NCBI GenBank assembly: GCA_964586235.1
Contig: CAZPIO010000019.1
Coordinates: 14,691-78,690 of the forward strand
DNA length: 64,000 nucleotides
Source: JAUCQB01 sp964586235
GTDB taxonomy: Bacteria; Planctomycetota; Phycisphaerae; UBA1845; PWPN01
Direction: 5' to 3'
A program made the translations under genes and the position numbers. Each line of letters begins with the position of its first letter. The stretch's first letter is position 1. The notes beneath the pieces were generated by a model. It did not search any database and had not been told where the DNA came from. It saw nothing but the letters and a program-made list of their open reading frames with translations. This document shows, piece after piece, positions 52,095 to 63,538 of the stretch.

Positions 52095-52733
52095 ACTTGG
52101 CGATGGGGAGCCTCGCTTCAAGCAGGAAAACCCGAGAAGCCGCCCGTGTCTTGTTTCTGCGGACCGCACCGTTGGGCCCTCACATAGGGAGAGTGGAGGA
52201 GCGAGTGTCAGCCGCCTGTCCAGGTCATTTTTCTGAGGCCACAAGAGACGGATTCTTCACCCCGACCTTACGGCGACAGCCGAGATGCCCTGCGGCAGAG
52301 CCGATGCTGATACGTTGATATAACAAGCTGTAAATAAATGACTTAAGGAGACCTGTCCCTGCATCAGAGTTCGCTCGGCCAGCGCTGGGGCCCCCTCAGA
52401 CGTCCGGAACAGCCATTTCACCTTAATCCTGGCCAGAAAAGCTCTTGCGGTAGTCCGCCAGCCCATGTATCCTCAAGGGACAACCTGATCGGAAACGGTA
52501 CATTCGTACCAGAGGTAGAGACCGCCCGAGTTGCGTGCGGATTGGCGGGAGGTGCTGGCGTCTGCAAATCCGCTCCTGAATGGACTCTGGGGCACAGATT
52601 GCTTCCATGACGTTACTTCCCCCGTAACGGGTTCGTGATCTTCTTCTTTCGACTCTCTGCACGCGGCGCTTGATTGGGCACGGCTACCTTGTGCCACCGA
52701 TCGCAAGTCCGGCGCTGAACAGGAGAGGCGATC
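52095..52733. other. Intergenic stretch upstream of the giant LEPR-XLL gene
   Basis: About 640 bp without a gene. It contains an AT-rich patch (52310-52345) in an otherwise GC-rich region, which may hold a promoter, and a short inverted repeat, CGTTAC/GTAACG (around 52610-52627). There is no terminator-like hairpin with a T-run after secA. The short frames here have no supported starts. Confidence 0.4.
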
Positions 52734-55700
52734 ATGAAGAGGAACGGATGCACCCCCCAAGGTTGTCCACACTTTGAGCAGCTCGAGCCTCGGGTTTTGT
52801 TGAGCGCGGGCTTCTGGGAGGGCCATTGGGCCACCCTCCTTCGCGACATCCTTCTGCGTGGCCAGGATACGCACCGAGACGCGCACGTCGACGAAGCGGC
52901 CAACGAGCAGATTTCCTCTGACCAGGTCTGCCTTCCTGTGGAGGACACGCTCGCATCCTGTGAGGCGCTGGGTGTTCAGTTGCCCGGCCTGCATCTTGTC
53001 GACCCATCGGCAGTCGAGTTCCCAGGCCAGATCATTTATCTCGACTTCGACGGCGAACAGGATGTCACCTACGACGGGCCGGTAACCATCGAAGGAATCG
53101 ACGTACCCGCTTTCTCTGCAGACCCTGCGGGATTCGGAGGGCAGGAAGAGGCGATCATTACTGGCGTCGTCGATCGCTTGAACGGGATCTTCGATGACGC
53201 GGGAGTCATCTTCACCGCGGAACGGCCAAGTACCCAGGATGGGTACTCGACGATCTACGTTGGAGGAGATGGTTCCGACTTCGCAGAGTACGGATCATTT
53301 GTCGGAGTGTCTGAGAAGGTAGATATTGGAAACCAGGATCCAGACGACGCCGCTTTCGTTTTCGGTGACGTCCGGACAGCCGGTATCGCCGACCAGGAAG
53401 AACTGATCGCCGATTTGACAGACGGTATATCACACGAGGCTGGTCACTTGTTGGGCTATGCCCATAATCAGGAGGGATCATGCGGTGGCTTTCTATCACC
53501 GGTTGCGCTGTGCCTCTCGGACTATTGTCAGCCGTATGGCCAAAGCGACTCGGAAAGCATTGTGGTAGGTCCGGGCCAGTACTCCTTCGAGGTCGATGGC
53601 ATTGCGTGGTATCGAACCACAGACTGGTATATCACTGATTCTGGCGGGAGTCCGGTAGAGACTGACCGTTCCGGCATCTCCGCCATAGATCCACAGTTCA
53701 CGCGGACGTTTTCGTCCACGGGAAACTATGTAGTCAGAGCTGAAATCTGGGATGGCGGTAATTGGGAAGAGGCTCATCGCTGGTATATTACGGTGGACAC
53801 TCAGGGCCCCTATGCCCCGGGTGGCCTCGATATGAGAGACAGCGACGACACTGGGTACAGCAATGATGACGAAATCACAAATGACCAAACACCCTATTTC
53901 GAATGGAACAAACCCAGCGATCGTGGTGGCAGCAACGTAGACGAGTACTATTGGGAAGTGCGAACGACTGGCGGCTCCTTGGTGGATTCTGATTCGACTT
54001 CTAGCCTTGGCGACAGTCCTGCTAGTTTGAGCGATGGTGATTACAAGTTCCGCGTCAGAGCTTATGATGAATGGGACAACGCAGGGGACTGGTCTTCTTA
54101 CCTGTATTTCACAATTGACACAAGCGATCCGAGCTCACCTACACCGTATGAACCCTCAGGGGACATAGGAACGATCTCGCCCACGATTCGATGGACCTAC
54201 GACAGCTCAACGGACTGGAAGCACAATATAGACCTCGAGTACAAATCCAGCGGTTTGTGGTGGGATGTCAGTGGGTGGCCTAAGACAGCGACTCGAACAG
54301 GAAGTATCGGTGTCTCAGGGCTTGAATGGGAAACCGAATACCGCGTTCGGACTAGTGAATATGATATAGCAGGCAATCAAGGCAGCAACAGTAGTTACTC
54401 CTACTTCCGCCCCCACGACGCCACGCCTCCATCGGCGCCGGGCACACCGTCCATGGATGCGGCAGATGACAGTGGTCGCTACAGCAACGATCAGATCACC
54501 AGGGACAGCAAGCCGAAGTTCGGCTGGTCGCCAGCCAGTGACGCCCACAGCGGAATCGACGGCTACTGGGTCTCGTATAAGGATTCCACACCGGAGGGTA
54601 GTGGTGGTGACGACTATTGGGTCGAGAGCAACAGCTGGGAACTAGGTGTACTTGAGTCGGCGATACCTGACGGCACCTACACTTTATACGTGCGGGCAAA
54701 GGACAATGCCGGGAATCTGGGCAACGTCACGCCGAGCAGCCCGTTTACGATTGATACGGTCAAACCAAACGTCCCAGGCAATCTCCACGTGGAAGGTGGA
54801 AGCCCCACGACGGACAGGACACCGCTGCTGGACTGGGACGGGGTGTCGGGGGCGTGGCGTTATCATGTTCAAGTCGAAGACTGGTTCGGAAGCAACTACG
54901 AGTCTGGTGATCCAACAGACTCACAGTATCAGGTCCAGAACGATCTGCCATACGGCACAATCTACTGGAAGGCGAATGCGGAGGACGTTGCGGGTAACAC
55001 CAGCGACGACAGCCCGAGGAGCAGCTTTGAGGTTGTGAAGCCGGTGGTTACGGCCATTCGCTGGGAGGATGCGGCAGGCAACGAGTTGGCGGAGGGAGCT
55101 GTCCGGAATGTGGGCGAGACAGTGTACATCGAAGTCGACACNNNNNNNNNNNNNNNNNNNNNNNNNNNNNNNNNNNNNNNNNNNNNNNNNNNNNNNNNNN
55201 NNNNNNNNNNNNNNNNNNNNNNNNNNNNNNNNNNNNNNNNNTGGCGGAGGGAGCTGTCCGGAATGTGGGCGAGACAGTGTACATCGAAGTCGACACTCAA
55301 TACATGCGGGGCAATCCTGCAACGGTGTACCTGTACGAATCTGATGATCCTGGCACTGACGACCTAATCAAACCTCTTACAATACAGATTCCGGTTGGCA
55401 GCGATACCGGGCGTACACCTTGGACGGTGGAATGGCACGAGGACACCGACGGCTTGACGATCCTCCCCGAATACGAGTTGTGGAGGAGCACGGACACCCT
55501 CGAAACCGTACACAGTCGTGTGCTCAACATCTCGGAAACCACGCCTCCATCGGCGCCGGGCACACCGTCCATGGATGCGGCAGATGACAGTGGTCGCTAC
55601 AGCAACGATCAGATCACCAGGGACAGCAAGCCGAAGTTCGGCTGGTCGCCAGCCAGTGACGCCCACAGCGGAATCGACGGCTACTGGGTCTCGTATAAGG

Positions 55701-58700
55701 ATTCCACACCGGAGGGTAGTGGTGGTGACGACTATTGGGTCGAGAGCAACAGCTGGGAACTAGGTGTACTTGAGTCGGCGATACCTGACGGCACCTACAC
55801 TTTATACGTGCGGGCAAAGGACAATGCCGGGAATCTGGGCAACGTCACGCCGAGCAGCCCGTTTACGATTGATACGGTCAAACCAAACGTCCCAGGCAAT
55901 CTCCACGTGGAAGGTGGAAGCCCCACGACGGACAGGACACCGCTGCTGGACTGGGACGGGGTGTCGGGGGCGTGGCGTTATCATGTTCAAGTCGAAGACT
56001 GGTTCGGAAGCAACTACGAGTCTGGTGATCCAACAGACTCACAGTATCAGGTCCAGAACGATCTGCCATACGGCACAATCTACTGGAAGGCGAATGCGGA
56101 GGACGTTGCGGGTAACACCAGCGACGACAGCCCGAGGAGCAGCTTTGAGGTTGTGAAGCCGGTGGTTACGGCCATTCGCTGGGAGGATGCGGCAGGCAAC
56201 GAGTTGGCGGAGGGAGCTGTCCGGAATGTGGGCGAGACAGTGTACATCGAAGTCGACACGGGGTACATGCGTGGGAACAATGCTGTCGTATATCTTTACG
56301 AAGACGACGGTTTCTGGGGCAGCGACGACCTCATCACCAGCCTGACCATTCCAATTCCAACCGATAGCGATACGGGGCGTATCTCCTGGGACGTCCAATG
56401 GAATGCGGACGAGGACTTCGCATCCGACTTGAATCCATTCCAGAGCATTACTCCAGAGTACCGTCTCTGGCGAAGCACTGAGCCGTTCGAAACTGTGCAC
56501 AGCGGGCGACTGGACGTCAACAATCCGATAACGGAACTCATCTGGCAAGACACACTCGGTCAGCCCGCCTCGGAGTTGTTTGTGGGTGACCTAGTGATCC
56601 TGCACGCCGAGACGACGGGATTACCGGAGGGAACACCCCTTACGTTCAACATTTATGAAGATGATGTTTTCTTCGACGACGCTATTACATCCATATTGAC
56701 TAGCGTGCAGGCCGACGGAACTGCCGAGGCATTCTGGCAAGTACCATGGGTCCCTGACACGTTATCTCTGCCCGAGTTGTTCTTCGAAATAGAAGATTAT
56801 GATGTCTCGGCTCCTAAGCTGGACGTTGTTCTCAACACCGGTGCGTTAGTATCGGACTTCTTCGCCGTGGCTCCATGGCAGATGGAAGCGGGCGAGGATC
56901 TCCCACTGTTCCTTGGCTTCCATAGATCGAGAGGAATTGAGCTCTTCGACATCGGCCTCGACAACGTAGTCGTAGAACTCGGCACGCACCAGTTGCCGAT
57001 CTATGACTTCGATGGCAGCGGTGATGAGTATTTCACACTACCCGCTGACAGCTATTGGTACACCCAAGTCACAATCCCTTATGATACCTATCGCAACCAT
57101 CTTGATGCGAACGGCGATCTCGCCATTAACGTTACGTACAACTATGCCTACGAGGACAGCGAGACTGATGGTTCGCCGTGGGCAGAACGCCACCAACACG
57201 CCGAGAATCTCGCAGTTGATCTAGCCAATGCTCTACCCGGCAGCGAGCGGTGGAGTGAGTGGGATGGGTGGTATCAGGGGGATGTACACTGGCACAGCGG
57301 GATTACGGATTCCAACTATCTCGTATACCAGGAATTTGGCACGCCGTTAGCAATCATGCGCGAGTTAGCTGGATCCATGGGCTTGGATTGGATAACGATT
57401 ACCGATCACAGTTTTGACATCGATGACGGGGGGGCCGGAGATGTATTCCGACCTCTGGTGGACTACCAGGCTCCAGCCACGCTCTATGAGTGGTCCGACC
57501 TGGAAAGTGATCCGGCGTTCGGTTTTGCGGATGGGTTTGGTTTCATAGGGGGTGAAGAAATATCGATCAATTCGGAGAACATAGCTTATCAAGGATGGCT
57601 TCATCAGCATCACATGCTGGCCTATGGCTTTGACTCGACCGACCCGTATGTTGTCGCTGGCCGGGGAGCGTCTGTCGATCTCTCGAATTGGAATCTGGGG
57701 ACCGAGGAGCTGGTATCGCTAGACTACGTTTTTGAGGGCCCGAACGGCGTTGAAGATCTTGCGTTGTTCACATATGTAGCCCATCCAACGTCCGGGGACC
57801 TGGTCATGGCTGCGCCCTGGACGGACACCATCGTCAATGAGGCACTGAGGTATGAAGGTGGTGGTTCCACAGCGTTGCGCGGCTTCGAGTTCTGGAACGG
57901 CGGTAATGACTCTTCTGGCAGAGATGAGTCGCTGCAGTTGTGGGAAGACATCCTTGCCGACATGATGCAGCCGGGAGATGCCAAAGATCAGGAGTTCCAC
58001 TGGTACTTGTCCGGCGGTTCTGACGATCACCTCTCGTATTACCTTAAGGACAACTCACGGACTGGAGACGTCCGAACCGTTGCCTACGCACCATCGTTTT
58101 CCGAGACCGGCATACTAGACAGCATGTTCGATGGGCGGGCATTTGTCACCAATGGCCCCTGGCTCAGCATGGGGGTCGATACCAATGGTGACGACGACGT
58201 CATGGATTTCGGCGTCGACACGATGCTTGGTGAACACCTGGTGGTGACTGATCCGACCATGGGCGTCCTCAGCTTCGACTGGCCAGACCAGTCGGCGATG
58301 CCGTGGGGCGAACCGTCATATACTGATATCAAGCTCTGGCACTACAATAGCGACGGCATACCGAATGAGGTCGCGCTTTCCGGCGACACATTCGATGCAT
58401 ACGCTGATTGGCTGGAGAATCAGGGCGAATACTATAACGGCTGGCAGGCGTACCGGGCCGAACTGCATCTCGGTGATTACAGCGCCTACACGAATCCGAT
58501 CTGGCTGTACTTCGACGTCAATGAGGATCTACTGGAGCCCACCGCTGCCCTGGAACCGAGCGATCCGATTACCGCCGCGGGGGGATCGACAACTGAGCTT
58601 GTCGGTACGTACCAGGATAACGTCGCGGTTGACCTCGCGAGTCTTGGCAACTCCGACATCCGAGTCACCGGGCCGAACGGCTACGATGAACTGGCTTCCC

Positions 58701-60874
58701 TCGTCGGCATAAATCCCTCATCGCCTGGAGCTGCACAGTATCAGGTCACTTACGAAATCACGGCTCCTGGCGGCACATGGGACGCCGGCGATAACGGCGT
58801 TTACACGGTCAGCGTCGAGCCGAACCAAGTCAGTGATACAAGCGGCAACTACGTAGCGGCAGGCGACCTGGGCGACTTGGTTGTGGCGATCGGCCTTGAT
58901 GCACCCGTTGCTCAGATCGACAGCATCACCCCCAACCCGGCACAGCCGCCTGATGACGCGATCACTTTCCAAGGAAGCGGCACGGACACCGACGGGACGA
59001 TCGTGGGTTGGGAATGGAGTTCAAACCTCGATGGTGCCTTGGGCACGACCGAGGATCTCTCTCTCTCCTCCTACGAGTTGACGGTCGGCACGCATGAGAT
59101 TTCTCTCAGGGTCCGCGACGACGATGGGCTGTGGTCCGACCCCGCGAGCGCGCAGCTGGTAGTCAACAACGCCATGCCCACCGCCAGCATTGACAATATC
59201 CCAACTGCCGATATCATCCCCGGGAGCGACGTAACTCTTCTGTTGGGCGGCGAGGACCACGATGAGAGTGGCCAGGGTATCATCGCTGGAGAGTTGCTCG
59301 TTGACGGCAGCCTGGTCGATACCCCGTTTCCGGGGTCATATGTGTTGACGGCACCCGTTGCGGCCGGTCAACACGACATCAGTTACCGTGTCCAGGATAA
59401 CGAGGGTGCCTGGTCAGATTCAGCCATCGGGACGCTCACAGTCGATGATGGGCTCTACATCGTCTCCTGGCAGTCCGCGGCAACTCATGGCCAAGGGGTC
59501 GGCGAGGCGCTACTCAGGATACCGGACGACGGATCCTTCTCCGAGCCCCGTGTCAGCGGCGTCAATACACTCCTGGTCACATTCACCGAGGCAATCGATC
59601 CGGCCAGCTTCACACCTGATGGGATACACGTGTATGGGCTGGCCGCTCCGTACAATAATCCGGTTGATCTGTCTGGTATCGACATTGTTGCCAGCACCCG
59701 CGGAGGCAACACGATTGGTGTCATTACCTTCAGCGAACCCTTGCCTGACATCGCTCGATACCTCGTCACCATCGAGGGGGTTACGAGCGCAGGAGGCAGT
59801 CCGGTGCTGGGCGACAACGATCGGATCCTTACCGCTCTGTTGGGCGATGCTAATGGCGATCTGAATGTAAACACCATGGACGCCAACCTGATAAAAGATC
59901 TTCGTGGCCAGAACCCGATTGCCTCCGGTATCAGCGAGCAGCTGCGAAGCGACCTGACACTGGACGGTCGGATCAACAACACCGATGTGGGTGGCATGTA
60001 CACCGTCCGCTTCCATGACGCGAGGTTCATACCCGACCCGGAACTGCCAGGCGTGGCCCCTCAAGCGGCCGGCCAATTCATGGTCTCTTCTGCAAACGTC
60101 AAGGGTTCTGCACCGGAGAGTCCGGCAAGCTCGGTCCGTGGCGAGTTGCCCCCCTTAACGGCCGGTTCGCCGCAGATGGCGCCGCTGCAAACGAGTGCCT
60201 TCTTCCTGCCAGAAGCACTCACAACGTCTTTGTTGTTCGCCGACGGGACCCTCGCGGGGGAGAATGCTGACGCTTGGCTCTGGCAGCTTGGCGATGCCCT
60301 GGTAATGGGAGACAACGGGCTGGTTGACCCGGCCCTCGTTCCAGGGCCGGATGCCGTGACTCAAGATTTCAGAACGCAACCAGATGCTTCGCCCGGGCCG
60401 GCCACAGATTCATTGCCGACAGCCTACCCTGATGCGGCGCGAGGTTCCCCGGCAGTGTCGACCACGAGTCTTGACCATGGCCAGGAGGAACGCGTGAACG
60501 CGCCGGGCAATGCGACCAAGTTCAAGAGCCGCAAGGCGCTGAATCGATCTGCGGAGGAGCAGCCACCTGCGAAGCAAGAGTATGAGGCGCTGGCGGATCG
60601 AGGCTTGGGCGAGGCTGAGGGGTTGTCAGATACGGCCGAACCCACTGAGTCACTTTTTGCGTTTGCTGGACCTGCCGATGGTCTTTCAGATCCTTTCATT
60701 GCCAGGTCGGAGTTGAGTGCAGCGCTTCGTAGTCCCCTGATGCGACGTCTGGACGAGGAGACAGATCATGGCTACCGAGCCACTGACTGGGCTGGAACCA
60801 AGGCATCCGAGAATGGGTTGGAGTTGCTGGATGTTCTCGCCACGATGCCCGCGCTGCCTATTGGGAAAGCGTAA
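52734..60874 (+). CDS. Giant LEPR-XLL surface protein: metzincin motif, FN3/Ig repeats, PHP domain, PKD, dockerin-like end (interrupted by a scaffold gap)
   Basis: The N-terminus carries the planctomycete sorting motif FEQLEPRVLLSAG (LEPR at residues 17-20). A metalloprotease-like domain follows with HEAGHLLGYAH (H234, H238, H244), the HExxHxxGxxH metzincin signature. Several FN3/Ig-like modules come next, including two identical 721-bp copies. A CehA/PHP-type metallohydrolase domain has GDVHWHSGITDS (about 57278) and WITITDHSFD, with later AHP and GGSDDH ligands. A PKD domain lies at about 58900-59170 and a dockerin-like pair (GDANGDLNVNTMDANLIKDL; DLTLDGRINNTDVGG) at about 59845-60000, followed by a tail of about 290 residues. 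Joining the gap flanks on their 55-base overlap gives one frame of about 2,661 residues. It is probably the export substrate of the upstream SecA/HlyD operon. Confidence 0.75.
54421..55141 (+). repeat. 721-bp repeat inside the giant gene, copy 1
   Basis: It encodes two FN3/Ig-like modules (starting PPSAPGTPSMDAADDSGRYS). As far as I can compare, it is identical base for base with 55539-56259, since shadow frames on both strands are also identical. The copy ends exactly at the scaffold gap. Confidence 0.85.
55142..55241. other. 100-N scaffold gap, probably artificial
   Basis: Exactly 100 N. The 55 bases to its left (55087-55141) are identical to the 55 bases to its right (55242-55296), so the flanking contigs overlap rather than being separated. 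Removing the gap and one copy of the overlap joins the two frames without a shift and makes the 721-bp repeat period 963 bp (321 codons), a multiple of three. Confidence 0.8.
55539..56259 (+). repeat. 721-bp repeat inside the giant gene, copy 2
   Basis: Second copy of the FN3/Ig-like pair, offset 1,118 bases from copy 1 as written (963 after removing the artificial gap and overlap). The segments following each copy (VDTQYMRGNPATVYLYESDD versus VDTGYMRGNNAVVYLYEDDG) are homologous but clearly diverged, so the identity is limited to the 721-bp block. Confidence 0.85.
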
Positions 60875-60884
60875 TGAGCTATAG

Positions 60885-62219
60885 ATGAGGAAGATGAACA
60901 TGTTATGCCGATATTTCATCGCGGTCCTGTTGTGCTGTTTCATTTTCCATTCTTCGGCGCACGCTGACTACACCCTGAGCCCACTGAGCGGAGGTTCGGC
61001 TAGCAAGACCGTCCAGAAAGGGGACTCGTTCAGCCTGGACCTCGTGTTGACCTCAGACGGCTCAGACGAGCACAACTCGGCGATCTTTCGGGTCGTTTTC
61101 AGTTCGGGTGGCCTTTCTTATGAATCGTATGCCTGGACAGCGCCTTATGCTACCGGTACAACCGATGACGACAGCAAGCCGTTGATCGCCGATCTGCCCA
61201 CAGTTCTGACTGCTGACACATTGTCCGGTCCAGGATACCCGGCCGGCACGGTTGATATCGAGCTATCGAACGTTCTCGCCAGCGCCACGTTCGGGACGGG
61301 GACGCTCGCGACGATGACCATCACGGTGCCCGCCAGCTACTCAGGTTCCAACAGCGTTACCATCTCTGTTGCCCCCGACACCTTCGCCGACGGGTTCACC
61401 GAGATCAATACCATCGCCGGACCATCGTTTAAGTTGACAACAGTCGATCCGTGCGCAGGTGACCCCTGTTGCGGCAGTTCCGACCCCTGTTGTGGCAGTT
61501 CGAATCCCTGTTGTGGCAGTCCCGACCCTTGTTGTGGCAGTCCCGACCCCTGTTGTGGCAAGAATGACAGCGATACCGACGGGGTCTGCGATGACGTCGA
61601 TACCTGCCCCGACACCACTCTGGGCGAGCAAGTCGATACCAATGGCTGCTCCTGTAGCCAACTCGACACCGACAACGACGGGGTTATTGACTGTGATGAC
61701 TCTTGTCCTGATACGACTTCCGGAGAAACTGTCGACACGAATGGTTGCGCGATCACAGACTGCAACAATAATGGCATCTCTGATGCAGCCGACATCACAT
61801 CCGGAACAAGCAAAGACTGTGATAGTAACGGCACTCCAGATGAGTGTCAGTCCGACCTCGACACTGACGGAGTCCCTGACTCATGTGATAACTGTGAGCT
61901 CGCGTACAATCCCGATCAGGCCGACAGCGATGGCGACGGGATTGGCGACTTCTGTGACACTGATGATGGTGATCCAACACCCGATAGGGATGGTGACGGC
62001 ATCATCGACGATTTTGACAACTGCATTGATGATGTTAACCCCGATCAGGCAGACGCCGATGGTGACGGGGCAGGGGATATCTGTGATCGTTGCCCACACA
62101 ATCCGAGACTGGTTGCGCCGCGATTCTGTGGGTGCGGCATGGCTGGGGGTGCTGTGGTGTCGATCGTTGGCCTGACGTTCATGCAGCTGCGACGAAAACT
62201 ATACCCATCGCGGCTATAG
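60885..62219 (+). CDS. Secreted thrombospondin-type-3 protein with cohesin-like domain and C-terminal anchor
   Basis: 444 residues; the Met at 60900 may be the true start because GAGGAAG lies before it. A signal peptide (CRYFIAVLLCCFIFHSSAHA) spans residues 8-27. Residues 30-185 form a beta-sandwich that resembles a cohesin-type domain (SASKTVQKGDSFSLDLVLTS; TLATMTITVPASYSG). Five [DN]PCCG repeats follow (about 61459-61560), then calcium-binding thrombospondin type 3 repeats (DTDGVCDDVDTCPDTT, DTDNDGVIDCDDSCPDTT, DSDGDGIGDFCDTDDGD, DADGDGAGDICDRCP). The C-terminus has a short TM helix (GGAVVSIVGLTFMQ) with a basic end, typical of a sorting/anchor tail. It starts 10 bp after the giant gene, whose dockerin-like segment could bind its cohesin-like domain; that pairing is inference. 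Confidence 0.7.
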   Translation: MRKMNMLCRYFIAVLLCCFIFHSSAHADYTLSPLSGGSASKTVQKGDSFSLDLVLTSDGSDEHNSAIFRVVFSSGGLSYESYAWTAPYATGTTDDDSKPLIADLPTVLTADTLSGPGYPAGTVDIELSNVLASATFGTGTLATMTITVPASYSGSNSVTISVAPDTFADGFTEINTIAGPSFKLTTVDPCAGDPCCGSSDPCCGSSNPCCGSPDPCCGSPDPCCGKNDSDTDGVCDDVDTCPDTTLGEQVDTNGCSCSQLDTDNDGVIDCDDSCPDTTSGETVDTNGCAITDCNNNGISDAADITSGTSKDCDSNGTPDECQSDLDTDGVPDSCDNCELAYNPDQADSDGDGIGDFCDTDDGDPTPDRDGDGIIDDFDNCIDDVNPDQADADGDGAGDICDRCPHNPRLVAPRFCGCGMAGGAVVSIVGLTFMQLRRKLYPSRL

Positions 62220-62647
62220 TGTGAGTGGCGTAAGTGCACCTGTTACGCCGCATGTCCTGTTCACGCAAAGGGGGCCCCTTCAGCAATTGCGATTTGTCGG
62301 ACATCGAGTACAGGCAAACCGGCCAACGAGAGTCGTCGCCGCAAATGCTCAGTGACGGTTGCCAACGCATCTGATACTTAGTCGCGTCTCGCAGCAGTGT
62401 GCCGTGTCGATGCGCGTCATTCCGAGGCCAATTGCACCGAGGATAGTCCCAGCGTGAGAAAGTGCGGTAAGCCATGGTGGGATGGACAAACGATCAGAAC
62501 AGATAAGTACACGGGCTGGTGCGGGTTTGGCCCTACGACGTGGTCTGGGTATGAGCGCCGCGGTGCCGAAAGCGGGAGCTGTGCTGTGGAACCCGCATCG
62601 GAGTCATCGGTCTTTCTTTGCAGGCAGTAGCTAGCGGAGTGATCATC
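62220..62647. other. Intergenic stretch between TSP3 and HlyD genes
   Basis: About 430 bp. No gene, tRNA or strong hairpin is visible. Short frames on both strands have no supported start or domain. The stretch presumably separates two transcription units. Confidence 0.4.
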
Positions 62648-63538
62648 ATGTTTCGACGCGGACTCCCCAAGACGGTTGCGATTCTTACCGTCACAACGGC
62701 ATTGCAGGGAGGAGGGGGTCAGTCGCCTGACAAGGACCCGGCTACTGATGTGGCAGAAAACCAGACGATTGTGCTCGAAGGACTGACTCGGCCCAGCCGA
62801 CGAGTGAAGCTGGCTTTGAGGGTCCCCGGAATCATATCGGAGCGTCTGGTCAAAGAGGGCAGCCCGGCCAAAGCTGGTCAAGTGATCGCCGAACTCGACA
62901 GCGAGCCCGAGAAGGCTGCTTTGGAGATCAGTCGTCTCAAGGCGGAGAGCGATCACGAGATTCGTGCGGCTGAAGTAAACGAGAAGCTCAAGAGGTATGA
63001 GGTGATGCGGGTCCGGAAGTTGGGCGTGCAGAGTGCCGCATCTGAGAATGAATTGCAGGAAGCTGAGTGTGGCTTTGAGTTAGCGCAGGTTCAGACCGAG
63101 ACGGCCCGCTTTGCCCGCAAACTCCTAGCTCAAGAGTTGCGCCGCGACGAAATAGCCCTTGCCCAGCGTCGCCTGCTGGCCCCATTTGATGGGATAATCT
63201 GGAGAACGTTCAAGGAAGAGGGCGAGGCAGTCGACGAGCTTGAGCCAATTGCGGAGCTTGTGAAGCTCGATCCACTGTGGGTAGAGGTGAATGTTGCTGC
63301 GGAGCATTTTGGCCGTGTTACGCAGGGACAAGAAGGTACCGTTACGGTAGCCGGTCGCTCACGCTCCGCCAAGGTCATTACCATGGATCCGCTGGTCGAT
63401 GCGGGATCATCGACATTCAGGATCAAGTTGGAGATGGCGAATTCAGATGGGGTAATGGTCGGTGGTGTGCCCGCTCAGGTCCGTCTAAAACTCCGGGAGT
63501 CAGGCTCGCCAACGCCGAACTCCAATAGAACGCCTTGA
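62648..63538 (+). CDS. HlyD/RND-type periplasmic adaptor protein
   Basis: 296 residues from the ATG at 62648. A weak signal segment (LPKTVAILTVTTALQGGGG) lacks the lipobox Cys. The HlyD order is clear: a biotinyl/lipoyl half (VKLALRVPGIISERLVKEGS PAKAGQVIAELD), a helical hairpin (residues 78-170, Glu/Arg/Ala-rich), the second half (RRLLAPFDGIIWRTFKEEGE) and a beta-barrel (VNVAAEHFGRVTQGQEGTVT). It is a membrane-fusion protein for a type I or RND-type export pump. No ABC or RND partner follows within the window. It may work with the SecA/M50 operon or with genes beyond the right edge. Confidence 0.8.
   Translation: MFRRGLPKTVAILTVTTALQGGGGQSPDKDPATDVAENQTIVLEGLTRPSRRVKLALRVPGIISERLVKEGSPAKAGQVIAELDSEPEKAALEISRLKAESDHEIRAAEVNEKLKRYEVMRVRKLGVQSAASENELQEAECGFELAQVQTETARFARKLLAQELRRDEIALAQRRLLAPFDGIIWRTFKEEGEAVDELEPIAELVKLDPLWVEVNVAAEHFGRVTQGQEGTVTVAGRSRSAKVITMDPLVDAGSSTFRIKLEMANSDGVMVGGVPAQVRLKLRESGSPTPNSNRTP

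Noticed and set aside
55142..55367. Continuation of the giant gene's first frame through the N block to 55367
   Set aside because: After the N block this frame is out of register. The real protein continues in the frame that starts within the duplicated 55-base flank.
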